DNA of 64,000 nt from an uncultured Lachnospiraceae bacterium. Lineage in GTDB: Bacteria; Bacillota; Clostridia; Lachnospirales; Lachnospiraceae. The notes beneath the pieces were generated by a model that saw only the letters and a program-made list of their open reading frames with translations, was not told the DNA's origin and did not search any database. The position numbers and the translations under genes are program-made. The stretch is from assembly GCA_946407725.1 (NCBI GenBank), contig CAMJPM010000001.1:45868-109867 (forward strand), in the 5' to 3' direction. How positions within the stretch are numbered: position 1 is the stretch's first letter; each line of letters begins with the position of its first letter. This document shows, piece after piece, positions 43,297 through 52,659 of the stretch.

Positions 43297-44544
43297 TCAC
43301 AGTGACAGGTTCAAATCCAGATCCACGTATCCCTCTATCCCGTCTACGTGTCCCCTGGAAGAGTACTGCCACAGATCATATCTTCCGTCGTATGTAGGCC
43401 GTTTCACCTTATATTGCGCAAGCCATATGGTAAAATCCTCTAATTCATCCGCATTTATATATGCCGTGAACCACCTTTTATTAGCATATACGCCGGCTCT
43501 GTACCCGTATGTTTCCAGTGTCTGTGCAAAGGCTCTTATATTCTTTGTTCTCTGGTCCTTCGTGAGGTCATCACCCCTGCCTCCGGAGGATTCCACATCC
43601 AGAAACACCGGCAGATCCAGCTGTTCCCTGGGACAGAGCTCCCTCACCATACTGGCTTCCTCAACTGCCTCTGTCTCATTTAATGCCTGGGTGAAAAAAT
43701 ATACCCCGGTTTTCAGCCCGGCTGCCCTGGCTCCCTTTATATTCTTCTCATAATAGGAATCCTCCACCAGCGACCCGGAGCCTGAGCCTCTGTAGCCCAG
43801 CCGTATTATGGCATATTCTATGCCCGAAGCCTTAACCTTTTCCCAGTCGATATCCTTATTATATTTTGAAACATCTATTCCCGTGATACCGCTGCCAAGG
43901 TCGATCTCTCCCTGATTTAAGAGCTTTCCGTCATCCTCTTCACCTATATCCGCAGTGTCCTCAGCCTCTGCGTCTATCTCATCCTCAGTCCTGATAAGGG
44001 TTCTGATATAGCTTACCGCCTGATAGGATATGTCGCTCCTTACCGTCAGGGTACTGTCTTTTTCCGGGGTTATGAAGCCCTCCACGGGTTTCAGACGGAC
44101 TGTATACTTTCCGCCGCTTAAGTCCGTTGCGGCTATGATGCCGTCCCGGTCACTGTCTTCGTACTCCCGGATATCCCCGTCCTTTGATATCTCTGCCCTG
44201 AAGGGAACTCCCGTGACCACGGTACCGTCCCGGAGGGTGATTATCATCTTAAGATCCTTATTAACCGAGGAAAGCAGCACCTCCAGACGGGGCCATTTCC
44301 CGTCAGGAGCTTTTTCTTTCCCTGTATCATTCCCGTGACCGTCTGCCTTTTGGATACCGGAATCCCTGATATCCCTGTATTCCCCGCTTTGGGCGGTTTC
44401 CGGTTTTTCCCCGGTTTTTACGGCTTCTACCCCCTGTCCAGGGGCTTCGCCTTCTCCTGCCACCTTCATCAGAAACACAAAGAAAGCGGCCACAACCAGT
44501 AATGCGGCTGCGACCGCAAATATCCGGAATTTTCTAAACGTCAT
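43297..44544 (-). CDS. Membrane-anchored GH25 lysozyme-like muramidase
   Basis: A 415-residue extracytoplasmic protein with a signal anchor at about residues 7-27, a Gly/Glu/Lys linker, a small beta domain at about 85-185 (MIITLRDGTVVTGVPFRAEI; GKYTVRLKPVEGFITPEKD), an acidic linker, then a GH25 domain (about 218-415). The latter has GITGIDVSKYNKDIDWEKVK, YAIIRLGYRG, the catalytic pair region LPVFLDVESSGG and DLWQYSSRGHVDGIEGYVDL. It cuts the glycan strand of peptidoglycan. It lies 4 bases after rfbA within the rhamnose/exporter operon, suggesting it opens the wall for polymer insertion. Confidence 0.93.
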   Translation of the reverse strand: MTFRKFRIFAVAAALLVVAAFFVFLMKVAGEGEAPGQGVEAVKTGEKPETAQSGEYRDIRDSGIQKADGHGNDTGKEKAPDGKWPRLEVLLSSVNKDLKMIITLRDGTVVTGVPFRAEISKDGDIREYEDSDRDGIIAATDLSGGKYTVRLKPVEGFITPEKDSTLTVRSDISYQAVSYIRTLIRTEDEIDAEAEDTADIGEEDDGKLLNQGEIDLGSGITGIDVSKYNKDIDWEKVKASGIEYAIIRLGYRGSGSGSLVEDSYYEKNIKGARAAGLKTGVYFFTQALNETEAVEEASMVRELCPREQLDLPVFLDVESSGGRGDDLTKDQRTKNIRAFAQTLETYGYRAGVYANKRWFTAYINADELEDFTIWLAQYKVKRPTYDGRYDLWQYSSRGHVDGIEGYVDLDLNLSL

Positions 44545-44548
44545 TAAT

Positions 44549-45433
44549 TCATGCTCCCTTATGGGGCACGACCTGCGCTATGTCAAGAAGATACTGTCCG
44601 TATGCCGTCTTCTGGAGCGGTTCCGACAGCTTAATGAGCTGTTCCCTGTCTATGAAGCCCCTTTTATATGCGATCTCCTCTATACAGGAGATATAGAGCC
44701 CCTGTCTTTTCTGGAAAGCTCCCACAAAGTCGGCAGCATCAAGAAGGGAATCATGGCTGCCTGTATCCAGCCACGCAAAGCCCCGTCCCAGGGTCTCCAC
44801 GTACAGCTTTCCCCGGCGCAGATACTCGTTATTAACCGAGGTGATCTCCAGCTCCCCTCTGGCTGAAGGCTTAACATTCGCCGCTATATTCACCACGTCA
44901 TTGTCATAGAAATAGAGCCCCGGAACTGCGTACCTGGATTTCGGATGCTCCGGCTTTTCCTCAATGGAGACCGCCTTGCCTTCGCTGTCAAACTCCACTA
45001 CCCCGTAGTCCTTCGGGTTCTTTACATAGTATCCGAAAATTGTCGCTCCCTCTTCCCTGGAAGCCGCGCTCCTTAACACCCTTGAAAAATCATGGCCGTA
45101 GAAAATATTGTCCCCAAGGACCATGGCCACCCTGTCGTCTCCGATAAAGTCCGCCCCTATGATAAAGGCCTCCGCAAGACCGTTTGGCTGTTCCTGAACC
45201 TTATATGTAAATTTTAAGCCCAGATCGGATCCGTCCCCGAAAAGCTCTTCAAAAACCGGCAGATCCCTCTTTGTGGAAATGATCAGTATATCCCTTATCC
45301 CTGCAAGCATCAGTGCAGACAGGGGATAATAGATCATAGGCTTGTCATAGACCGGCATTATCTGTTTCGATACGGCTTTTGTAAGGGGATACAGCCTGGT
45401 GCCGCTTCCTCCTGCCAGAATTATTCCTTTCAT
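44549..45433 (-). CDS. rfbA: Glucose-1-phosphate thymidylyltransferase
   Basis: Makes dTDP-glucose from dTTP and glucose-1-phosphate. The 294-residue protein begins [20 protein letters not shown], the nucleotide-binding signature, and has [32 protein letters not shown] and [20 protein letters not shown]. The ATG at 45433 is preferred to the GTG two codons upstream because GGGAGG is 6 bases from the ATG but directly abuts the GTG. That ribosome binding site lies in the last codons of rfbB, so translation is coupled. Confidence 0.97.
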   Translation of the reverse strand: MKGIILAGGSGTRLYPLTKAVSKQIMPVYDKPMIYYPLSALMLAGIRDILIISTKRDLPVFEELFGDGSDLGLKFTYKVQEQPNGLAEAFIIGADFIGDDRVAMVLGDNIFYGHDFSRVLRSAASREEGATIFGYYVKNPKDYGVVEFDSEGKAVSIEEKPEHPKSRYAVPGLYFYDNDVVNIAANVKPSARGELEITSVNNEYLRRGKLYVETLGRGFAWLDTGSHDSLLDAADFVGAFQKRQGLYISCIEEIAYKRGFIDREQLIKLSEPLQKTAYGQYLLDIAQVVPHKGA

Positions 45434-45435
45434 GG

Positions 45436-46515
45436 TCACCTCCCGCTGTACATATTCTCATAATATGACTGATAATCACCGCTTGTCACGTGTCGCAGCC
45501 ACTCTTCATTGGATAAATACCACTCTATGGTCTTCCTGATACCGTCCTCAAAGCGGGTTTCCGGCTCCCAGGAAAGCTCCTTCCTTATCTTGTCCGGGGC
45601 GATGGCGTAACGCCTGTCGTGTCCCTTCCTGTCTGTGACATATTTTATGAGATCCTCACTCACATTCTTTTTCCTCTCATCACTGTCGGGCAGGATCTCC
45701 CTCAGGGTATCGAGGATAATGTGGATGATCTCAATATTCTCTTTTTCATTATGTCCGCCGATATTGTATTTCTCTCCGATACGTCCGCCCCTTAAGACCA
45801 TGTCAATACCCTTGCAGTGGTCATCCACATAAAGCCAGTCCCTGACATTCTTTCCGTCTCCGTATACAGGCAGGTCCTTTCCCTGAAGGGCATTATTTAT
45901 CATCAGCGGTATCAGCTTCTCCGGGAACTGATAGGGTCCGTAATTATTTGAACAGTTGGTGATGACAGCCGGGAACTGATAGGTGTCCACATAGGCTTTT
46001 ACAAGAAAATCCGAGGAGGCCTTGCTGGCGGAATAGGGGCTGTGAGGCGAATAGGGTGTATCCTCATAGAAATAGTCATCCGGATCCGAAAGTGATCCAT
46101 ATACCTCATCCGTAGAAACATGCAGGAATCTCTTTCCCTCCTTATAACCGTCTCCGGTCTCCCATGCTTCCTTTGCGGCGTTGAGCATCACAAGGGTTCC
46201 GAGGACATTGGTCTCCACAAAGACCTCCGGATTCTCAATACTTCTGTCCACATGGCTTTCCGCAGCAAAATTCACCACATAGTCTATGTCATTTTCCTTA
46301 AATATCTTCCTGATGGCTTCCCTGTCCCGGATATCGGCCTTTACAAATGTGTAGTCGTACTTCTCTTCTATTCCTTTGAGATTTTCCAGGTTGCCGGCAT
46401 AGGTAAGTACATCTGCGTTGATGATCCTTATCTCCTGTCCGTATTTTCCAAACATATAGTGAATGAAATTTGAACCTATAAATCCCGCTCCTCCGGTCAC
46501 CAGATATGTTTTCAC
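45436..46515 (-). CDS. rfbB: dTDP-glucose 4,6-dehydratase
   Basis: Second step to dTDP-rhamnose. A 359-residue extended short-chain dehydrogenase with [11 protein letters not shown] (NAD binding, 7-17), [11 protein letters not shown], the catalytic STDEVYG (Asp136/Glu137), and [11 protein letters not shown] with Tyr161 and Lys165. The start is GTG at 46515, with GGAGG 7 bases upstream. It is the first gene of the Wzm/Wzt operon and follows a strong promoter (46560-46589). Confidence 0.97.
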   Translation of the reverse strand: MKTYLVTGGAGFIGSNFIHYMFGKYGQEIRIINADVLTYAGNLENLKGIEEKYDYTFVKADIRDREAIRKIFKENDIDYVVNFAAESHVDRSIENPEVFVETNVLGTLVMLNAAKEAWETGDGYKEGKRFLHVSTDEVYGSLSDPDDYFYEDTPYSPHSPYSASKASSDFLVKAYVDTYQFPAVITNCSNNYGPYQFPEKLIPLMINNALQGKDLPVYGDGKNVRDWLYVDDHCKGIDMVLRGGRIGEKYNIGGHNEKENIEIIHIILDTLREILPDSDERKKNVSEDLIKYVTDRKGHDRRYAIAPDKIRKELSWEPETRFEDGIRKTIEWYLSNEEWLRHVTSGDYQSYYENMYSGR

Positions 46516-46559
46516 TTTCGTTCCTCCTCAAGTTTTATTCTCTTTTTTTACAATTTTTT

Positions 46560-46589
46560 ATTATACTATATTCTTCTCATTTCCGTCAA
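46560..46589 (-). promoter_or_regulatory. Sigma-A promoter for the rfb/wzm-wzt operon
   Basis: Minus strand TTGACG (46584-46589), 18 bases, TATAAT (46560-46565), 45 bases before the rfbB GTG. It overlaps the region just past the lipoprotein gene stop at 46601, so the operon has its own strong promoter. Confidence 0.87.
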
Positions 46590-46600
46590 AATCAGGAATG

Positions 46601-48664
46601 TCACAGATTCGAAACCGAGATCCCGAATTCATACCAGGGTATCACCACCTGTATCTCTCCCGATGCGTAGGGTCCTACGGCGTAGGGCGGATAGCACAGG
46701 ACAATACCCTCTTCGCTGTAGCTTACGTTCATATCAAGGGATATGCATTCCAGGAAGGAGTTCTCCATCTCTTTTTCCCTTTCAGGTGTGCCGTCATCGC
46801 TTTCGTAATATAACCCGGAATCCTTTCTCCAGTCGGCCATGGAGTACCTTAAGGCCAGAGCCTTAAACTCTTCCTCATCACCTTTGAAGAAATCAGTGAT
46901 CTCTGCCTTTTTGCCGCTTTTTAAATCAAAGAGATAATTAAAGCTGCTTCCCATGCCATGGGCTCCGCCGTAGTAGTAATAATCACCAAAGGTGACAGCT
47001 ACGTGGTTCTTGCCCACCCGGGATACATCCCCGAAGTTCACGGAATAGGTGTATCCCTGTCCAAGGTTTTCCTTAAACCAGTTTACGTTATTTTCGTCCT
47101 CTCCGTTTTCCACTATGTCATTTAAGGCGTTTTGCTCCGTGTCCTTACCGTTCTTTTCGAACGCATCATCAATACGCTGAAGGGCCTCATTCAGCTTATC
47201 CGCATTTTCAATATCCTCATTAAACCTGAAGCTCTGAAATTCTCCCTTATAATATACAAACCCGTCCTCTGTAGTCTTTTTATCGACTCTTGCGGTTACA
47301 ATGCCGAAATCCGCGAATGTCTCATGTCTCTCAAGAGCCCCGCTTCTCTGTTCCGTTTTTTCCGGGTCATCGATAAGCACGCTCCTCCAGACAATATCAC
47401 CCTTTCTTCCGTCTTCACCCTTTTCATCGAATACGAGATAATACACCCTGTCATTTTTTACCGTAAAGGCATCATAGCTGCTGTTACCCTCACTGTAGGA
47501 GCCATAGGTGCAGTTCACGTTGGGGGGCTGTCCCACATGGATAATATTCTCTGTTTCCAGAATACCGTTCTCTATATTTTTTATGGGGATCCTTTTATAA
47601 TCCCGGCCTGTCTCTATGTCATTCTCGTATGTCTTTTCGTAGAAATACACATAGCCATTGCTGAGTCCGGCAACACCTGAGCTTTCTGCCTTCCCCAGAG
47701 AGAATTCACAGCTTTTGCCGCTTCTCACATTATATAGCACAAACTCCTGATTTCTGTCGGGATCGGCTCCTTCACCGTAATAATGCCGGGTCTTAATGAG
47801 ATAGTCCGGACCGAAATACTTTACTTCCCCGTCACCTGTATCTCCCTTAAAGGAATTCACCTCTTTGCCGGCATCATTGAAAACATAGATCTCCCCGGCG
47901 TCATAATCATACATATATATGCAGCCGGTCTTTTCCATATCTCTGACGATATCAACACCTCCGCACAGCTTTGAGAGTTCTCTTCCGTTGTAGATCTTCA
48001 GCTTCTGTTTCAGCCTGTCAATATCCGGATCGCTGTCAAAGGCATCTCCCTCGGGATCATAAAAATAAGTGACATTATCCCCTGTCTCCCGGTCGTATCC
48101 GCTGTAGTACAGCTTTCCGTCCAGAACGCTGATGTTGTTGACATACATATCACTTCCCAGGCCTATGTCCGTATACCCGGGGTTCAAATCCCTGTCATAG
48201 AAATTGATAACCTGCTTCCCGTCGTCGTTCACTATGAAGAAATAATGGTACGGATCCCCGGTCCCGTATTCTATGTTCTGATTTTCCCTTCCCCTGAAAA
48301 GACAGGTAAGGCTTCCGTCATCTTCAATGTAAAAGAGATTTTTATTCCCGTAAATGAACCGGTCCTGGAAGGGATAATCAACTGTTGTTCCGACAGCAGC
48401 AGCCTCTGATGTATCTGATTCCTCTGATGTATCTGATGTTTCCGCCGCTTTTTCCTCCGGGGCTGTCACCGGCTCTGATGCCTCCTCTGTTTCTGCAGCA
48501 GGTTCTTTTTCCGTTCCTGCAGCCGCTGCCTCCCCGGCCTTTTCACCCCCGCTGGCCTCTGTTTCCCGACCTGAGGTCCCATCACTCTTTTTACCGCAGC
48601 CTGCCATTACCAGTACCAGTATAAGCACCGGAATAATACAATATAATCTTTTTTTCATAAGCAC
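46601..48664 (-). CDS. Lipoprotein with C-terminal DUF3298/DUF4163-like (RsiV/PdaC-type) domain
   Basis: A 687-residue surface lipoprotein. The lipobox is VMAGC with Cys23, preceded by a hydrophobic signal. A Glu/Ala/Thr-rich linker follows (about 27-92). Residues ~95-450 contain many beta strands with aromatic pairs (KLYYSGYDRETGDNVTYFYD), like a WD/propeller-type sensor of the DUF5050 kind. The last ~210 residues have YKGEFQSFRF, YYYYGGAHGMGSSFNYLFDL and VLCYPPYAVGPYASGEIQVV, matching the DUF3298 fold found in RsiV (lysozyme sensing) and PdaC. The start may be GTG at 48664 (AGGA 8 bases upstream) or ATG two codons on. Function unknown. Confidence 0.82.
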   Translation of the reverse strand: MLMKKRLYCIIPVLILVLVMAGCGKKSDGTSGRETEASGGEKAGEAAAAGTEKEPAAETEEASEPVTAPEEKAAETSDTSEESDTSEAAAVGTTVDYPFQDRFIYGNKNLFYIEDDGSLTCLFRGRENQNIEYGTGDPYHYFFIVNDDGKQVINFYDRDLNPGYTDIGLGSDMYVNNISVLDGKLYYSGYDRETGDNVTYFYDPEGDAFDSDPDIDRLKQKLKIYNGRELSKLCGGVDIVRDMEKTGCIYMYDYDAGEIYVFNDAGKEVNSFKGDTGDGEVKYFGPDYLIKTRHYYGEGADPDRNQEFVLYNVRSGKSCEFSLGKAESSGVAGLSNGYVYFYEKTYENDIETGRDYKRIPIKNIENGILETENIIHVGQPPNVNCTYGSYSEGNSSYDAFTVKNDRVYYLVFDEKGEDGRKGDIVWRSVLIDDPEKTEQRSGALERHETFADFGIVTARVDKKTTEDGFVYYKGEFQSFRFNEDIENADKLNEALQRIDDAFEKNGKDTEQNALNDIVENGEDENNVNWFKENLGQGYTYSVNFGDVSRVGKNHVAVTFGDYYYYGGAHGMGSSFNYLFDLKSGKKAEITDFFKGDEEEFKALALRYSMADWRKDSGLYYESDDGTPEREKEMENSFLECISLDMNVSYSEEGIVLCYPPYAVGPYASGEIQVVIPWYEFGISVSNL

Positions 48665-48677
48665 CTGTTTCTTCCTA

Positions 48678-48713
48678 AGGAGCTGTGCATAGATTTATTT
48701 ATGCACAGCTCCT
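48678..48713. promoter_or_regulatory. Strong hairpin in the lipoprotein gene leader
   Basis: Perfect 13-bp stem AGGAGCTGTGCAT/ATGCACAGCTCCT with a 10-base AT-rich loop. It ends 14 bases before the lipoprotein start and directly next to its AGGA ribosome binding site. No T run follows on either strand, so it is more likely a leader structure than a terminator. A -10-like TATAAT on the minus strand is at 48746-48751. Confidence 0.55.
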
Positions 48714-48790
48714 GACCTCTTTTATATTTGCATAATGTGGTATCTATTATATATGATATAGCAGGGAACTTGAAATAATAATGGAAAAAA

Positions 48791-48882
48791 GTAACAATTC
48801 AGAACCCCCGCACCGCACGTCCGGGGCACTGACCGACACTGTCGGTCAGTGCCCGGTGTGGGGGGCGGTAACTAATCGTTAC
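48791..48882. repeat. Large nested inverted repeat
   Basis: Core stem GGGCACTGACCGAC/GTCGGTCAGTGCCC (48824-48837/48841-48854) is 14 bp, perfect, with a 3-base loop. It is enclosed by CCCCGCACC/GGTGTGGGG (one mismatch, asymmetric) and outermost GTAAC/GTTAC. No adjacent T run is present on the minus strand. It lies between the lipoprotein and GT2 genes; it may be a REP element, a protein-binding site or an unusual terminator. Confidence 0.7.
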
Positions 48883-48887
48883 TGCCC

Positions 48888-48971
48888 TATGATATCATCA
48901 GAAAGACAAAGGAGCTCTGCGATTCCATTCCGGAAGAGAATATCTGCATTGGTTTTATGATGATGAATTAG
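48888..48971 (+). pseudogene. Short orphan coding-like fragment
   Basis: A plus-strand frame reading YDIIRKTKELCDSIPEENIC then IGFMMMN and a TAG. The composition looks like real protein, but there is no start or upstream extension past the inverted repeat. Family not recognised; probably a leftover end of a lost gene. Confidence 0.25.
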
Positions 48972-48997
48972 CCACGCCTGTCTCTTACGGTATGCGC

Positions 48998-50026
48998 CTA
49001 TCTCTCCCTTTCCCTGGCCATGGCAGCAAAACGGGCTGCATTCTCCCGGTCTCCCATAATGACATAGGATATATGAAGACCCAGGAAGGGATAGCTGTCG
49101 TGATAAAGGATATTAAGCAGCGGCTCGGTCTCAAAAGCCGCATTGTAATACCACATGCAGGCCTCGGAATAATTGCGTTTTCCCCTGTAATACTCTCCCA
49201 GTTCAAATACCGCCTCCGACGGCGTGTGATTCGAGGCCATGGCTCTTGATGCAGCAAGAAGCATGAGAGACGGGTCATCCTTAAGCCTCGCGCACTTTAT
49301 CACCACGCATGCATCCATAAGGACCAGCTCTTCAGAAACATCCGTATCCATTTTCTTTCTGAAGAAGTCAAGGGCTTCCAGGAAATCCTCATCCGTTCCT
49401 GAAATAAAGAGTTCCCTGGCATACATCCTTACCAGACGCTCCGACATATCCCCTTTATTCCTTATGATCTTTTTGAATATGGAAAAATCCCTGCTGCTGT
49501 GGCCTTCTCCGGCACAGTGCTTTATCTCGATATCGCTGTCATATACAATGGGATCCAGCCTTACCTTCTCATGAATGGGATCCTCCCACTGCAGGGTTCT
49601 GAGCCTTTTATAGAGCTTGGGTCTCAGCTCCTTATCAAAATTGTAGGTGGTGTTTCCGGAAAGCTGGTTCGTATAGTACATCTGTACGATATCTATCTCC
49701 GGAAGCATGGCTTCCTTCAATACCCTGAGTTTTTCAGCGTTCTCCCGGTCTATCACCTCATCGGCGTCGGCGCTGTATATGTAATCTCCTGTAGCAAAGG
49801 AAAAAGCATAATTCCTGGCTGCGGAAAAATCGTCCTCCCATTCGTAATCGTATACCTTATCCGTATACTCCCGGGCTATCTCCTTCGTGCGGTCGGAAGA
49901 GCCGGTGTCCACAATAATGATCTCATCCATCAGATCTTTAATGGGATCCAGACATCTTTTCAAATTGTCTTCCTCATTTTTAACGATCATACAAAGGCTG
50001 AACGTAAAAGATCCTTTTCCTTCCAT
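48998..50026 (-). CDS. Family 2 glycosyltransferase with C-terminal helical repeats
   Basis: A 342-residue protein. The GT-A domain (about 8-235) has LCMIVKNEEDNLKRCLDPI, IIVDTGSSDRTKEIA, the SAARNYA segment and YSADADEVID with the DxD. After GEGHSSRDFSIFKKI the C-terminus (about 195-342) is a set of alpha-hairpins (FLEALDFFRKKM; AVFELGEYYRGKRNYSEACM) like TPRs. This architecture is common in clostridial surface-glycan and flagellin-type glycosylation genes. It is the last gene in the run from arcC. Its acceptor could be a protein or a lipid-linked glycan. Confidence 0.88.
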   Translation of the reverse strand: MEGKGSFTFSLCMIVKNEEDNLKRCLDPIKDLMDEIIIVDTGSSDRTKEIAREYTDKVYDYEWEDDFSAARNYAFSFATGDYIYSADADEVIDRENAEKLRVLKEAMLPEIDIVQMYYTNQLSGNTTYNFDKELRPKLYKRLRTLQWEDPIHEKVRLDPIVYDSDIEIKHCAGEGHSSRDFSIFKKIIRNKGDMSERLVRMYARELFISGTDEDFLEALDFFRKKMDTDVSEELVLMDACVVIKCARLKDDPSLMLLAASRAMASNHTPSEAVFELGEYYRGKRNYSEACMWYYNAAFETEPLLNILYHDSYPFLGLHISYVIMGDRENAARFAAMARERER

Positions 50027-50063
50027 GGTCCCTACACCGTTCCTTTCTTTTATAACTGTCCGG

Positions 50064-51128
50064 TCACTCTTCCTCTGTTTTATTCAATGTATCCGGATAT
50101 GTATCCACCGGGAGGTCGAAATTCACAGCCTGTCCGTACAGGATATCCGTCAATTCCTCCACATTTTCCTTTGTAACATACATTCCGAAACCCTGACGCA
50201 AAAGCTCAGTATCTCCCCTGTCGTTGTATATCCGGTCTATCACCTGGTCTGCGACGGCAGGTGAAAAATGGCTGGTCTCATAATAATTGGTCATATCCAG
50301 GGTTACATTGTTAAAGCCGCTGAAATTCCAATATGGCGTCACATCCGCAAGCCTGCGCAAAAAAACAATATATCCGTTTGCTATGTCCTTTTGATAAGTA
50401 TAACCGTTTATGGGATTGGTGAATATCCTTAAATTAATATTGTTATCCCTGCATATTGAAACGATCTCCGCTATCTCTTCCAGGCTTTTCTCCCTGGGAT
50501 AATAATAATCAGACCAGGTGGGATCTGTCTTGTCGTAGTGGAAATCCGTTTTGATGCTTAGGTTTTCCGTGCCGGTTTCAAGCAGTCTCTCCCCATACCC
50601 GGGATCGGTATTTTTATGGTCCATTATGACTTCTATGGACTGGGACAGTGTAATGAGATCCAGATATGAAAGGTAGAAGCCCGCCTTGTCCGAAAGAGTG
50701 CCGTCCCAGGGAAAAGCTTTGCGGTAAAGCTGGTCAGAGTGAAAATCCGGATCCACGAAATATGAGATGTCGTCCACTCCCATGGTGATATTCTTTATCT
50801 TTATTCCCCGGTCCAGCATATCTTTGATGTTCTGAAGATGTTCCCCCGGAAGCCCTTCGGAATATGCCATATCGTAGTATTTTCCGTCATTCATTTTTGA
50901 TACGTCAAAAAAGCCTGCCCTGGAGGAACCAAAGAGGAAGGAATCAAACCTTTCCGGGTTATTTATGATATTCATCATCTTCACATAGCTTTTGTTCGGT
51001 TCCACACCGTTATTCCTGATATGTCTCCAGTGAAAGATATTATAGGGATCCAGCCCCACTCCCAACGGAAAGAAGATAAGGCAGAGTATCAGGAAAAACA
51101 CTGTGCATTTTTTAATGAATAGCTTCAT
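50064..51128 (-). CDS. SGNH-like extracytoplasmic partner of an MBOAT acyltransferase (DltD/AlgX/PatB-like)
   Basis: A 354-residue protein with an N-terminal membrane anchor (about 6-26). It has a Ser-containing block FLFGSSRAGFFDVS near residue 65, MGVDDISYFVD near 117, and a C-terminal YETSHFSPAVADQVIDRIYN where the Asp/His pair of SGNH hydrolases would be. The pattern fits proteins that finish O-acyl transfer after an MBOAT protein has carried the acyl group across the membrane. It lies 58 bases after the MBOAT gene. Acetylation of a surface glycan is the most likely outcome; the exact acceptor is unknown. Confidence 0.78.
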   Translation of the reverse strand: MKLFIKKCTVFFLILCLIFFPLGVGLDPYNIFHWRHIRNNGVEPNKSYVKMMNIINNPERFDSFLFGSSRAGFFDVSKMNDGKYYDMAYSEGLPGEHLQNIKDMLDRGIKIKNITMGVDDISYFVDPDFHSDQLYRKAFPWDGTLSDKAGFYLSYLDLITLSQSIEVIMDHKNTDPGYGERLLETGTENLSIKTDFHYDKTDPTWSDYYYPREKSLEEIAEIVSICRDNNINLRIFTNPINGYTYQKDIANGYIVFLRRLADVTPYWNFSGFNNVTLDMTNYYETSHFSPAVADQVIDRIYNDRGDTELLRQGFGMYVTKENVEELTDILYGQAVNFDLPVDTYPDTLNKTEEE

Positions 51129-51186
51129 TGCCTGTCCCCCGTACTGCCAAATAATTCTGAAAGCCGCGGCATTTATAATCCGCTTT

Positions 51187-52659
51187 TCAGAAATTAAAGT
51201 AGATGAACTGCTGTGTGGTGCCGCCGTGGAGCTTATTGATGATTATCAGGGCAGTCACTCCCACGTAGAGGAGCCACCTTACCGGTGTCTTCCATCGGGA
51301 CATTTCCCTCGGGATATCGTGTTTCAGCGAAAACCAGTCATAAACCATCAAAACCACCACAGCCGCAAAGAGCTTCCACAGTCCCACCGTTGTGATCAGC
51401 ATATCCACGGTCATCTTTTTCCAGGCATCAAAGAAATGAAGTACCACACCGTTATGCAGGTGTGTAAGTATAAACAGGGCATCCGACACCGTATCCGCCC
51501 TGAAAAATATCCAGGCTATATCAATAAGGCCAAAGGTCAGGATTGTATGGAAAATAAGGGATACAATTCCCGTCTTCTTTTCCGAATCCTTCTTCCCTTT
51601 ATTAAAGATCCCCCGCAGCACGTCCTCTATTACCTGATAAAGGCCGTGGAGACCTCCCCACAGCACAAAGGTCCAGTTAGCACCGTGCCACAATCCGGAA
51701 ACCAGCATGGTAATGATAAGATTAAGGCGTTTCCGCGCCGTTCCCTTTCTGCTGCCACCCAGAGGTATATATACATAATCCCTGAACCAGGTGGAAAGTG
51801 AGATATGCCATCTGGACCAGAATTCCCTTACCGATGAAGAAAAATAAGGGCTCTTAAAATTCTGCATAAGCTCTATATTAAAGAGCCGGGCCGTCCCTAT
51901 GGCTATATCGGAATACCCCGAAAAATCACAGTAGATCTGGAAGGTATACATGACGGATGCCATAATAAAGGTCATTCCGAAATAGTATGGCACATTTCCG
52001 TATATCAGATCCACGTATTTTGCAAGGGCGTCCGAGATCACCAGTTTCTTAAAATAACCCCAGAGCATCATTCTGAGACCCGATACCGCCAGGTCGTAGT
52101 CAAATTTCCTTTCAGCCTCCAGCTGGGGCATCAGCTCGTTTGTGCGCCCGATAGGTCCCGCTATTATCTGGGGAAAGAAGGAAACATAAAGCGCAAACCG
52201 GGCAAAATTCCTCTGGGGAACGCTCTTTCCCTTATATACGTCAATGAGATAGCTGGTGGACTGAAAGGTATAAAAGGAGATCCCCACCGGCATCATCAGA
52301 TTTAAGAGATGGGGCTCAATATGCATGGAAAAGAGTCCCATGATCCCAACAATGCTGTTTGCCGCAAAATTATAATATTTAAAAAACACAAGGAGCCCGA
52401 AGCACAATAAAAGCGTAATGACCAGCACGCCCTTTTTCAGGGCGCCCTGGTCCGGACGTGCTTTATCTATGAGAATGGATGCACCCCAGATAATAAAGCT
52501 GGTAAAAAGGAGCAGCAGCACATATCTGGGACTTGCTGCCATATAAAAATAATAGCTTATGATGAGCAGCACTATCCATCTTGTTTTCTGCGGCGCTATC
52601 CAGTAGAGGATAAAGGCTGCCGGCAGAAACACAAGGAAAGCAAGGGAATTAAAAAGCAT
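51187..52659 (-). CDS. MBOAT-family membrane O-acyltransferase (AlgI/PatA/DltB-like)
   Basis: A 490-residue polytopic protein with about eleven hydrophobic segments. Family motifs: GISFYTFQSTSYLIDVYKGK, YVSFFPQIIAGPIGR, EFWSRWHISLSTWFRDYVYI and LIITMLVSGLWHGANWTFVL, where His325 is the expected catalytic residue, with a second His shortly after in LWGGLHGLYQ. Such proteins pass an acetyl group from the cytoplasm to an extracellular acceptor, with an SGNH partner. The partner gene follows. Its start overlaps the carbamate kinase gene end by 11 bases. Confidence 0.94.
   Translation of the reverse strand: MLFNSLAFLVFLPAAFILYWIAPQKTRWIVLLIISYYFYMAASPRYVLLLLFTSFIIWGASILIDKARPDQGALKKGVLVITLLLCFGLLVFFKYYNFAANSIVGIMGLFSMHIEPHLLNLMMPVGISFYTFQSTSYLIDVYKGKSVPQRNFARFALYVSFFPQIIAGPIGRTNELMPQLEAERKFDYDLAVSGLRMMLWGYFKKLVISDALAKYVDLIYGNVPYYFGMTFIMASVMYTFQIYCDFSGYSDIAIGTARLFNIELMQNFKSPYFSSSVREFWSRWHISLSTWFRDYVYIPLGGSRKGTARKRLNLIITMLVSGLWHGANWTFVLWGGLHGLYQVIEDVLRGIFNKGKKDSEKKTGIVSLIFHTILTFGLIDIAWIFFRADTVSDALFILTHLHNGVVLHFFDAWKKMTVDMLITTVGLWKLFAAVVVLMVYDWFSLKHDIPREMSRWKTPVRWLLYVGVTALIIINKLHGGTTQQFIYFNF

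Noticed and set aside
48360-48560. Second repeat array in the lipoprotein gene (TCTGATGTATC units)
   Set aside because: Only two imperfect units; this is the Glu/Ala/Thr linker with biased codons.
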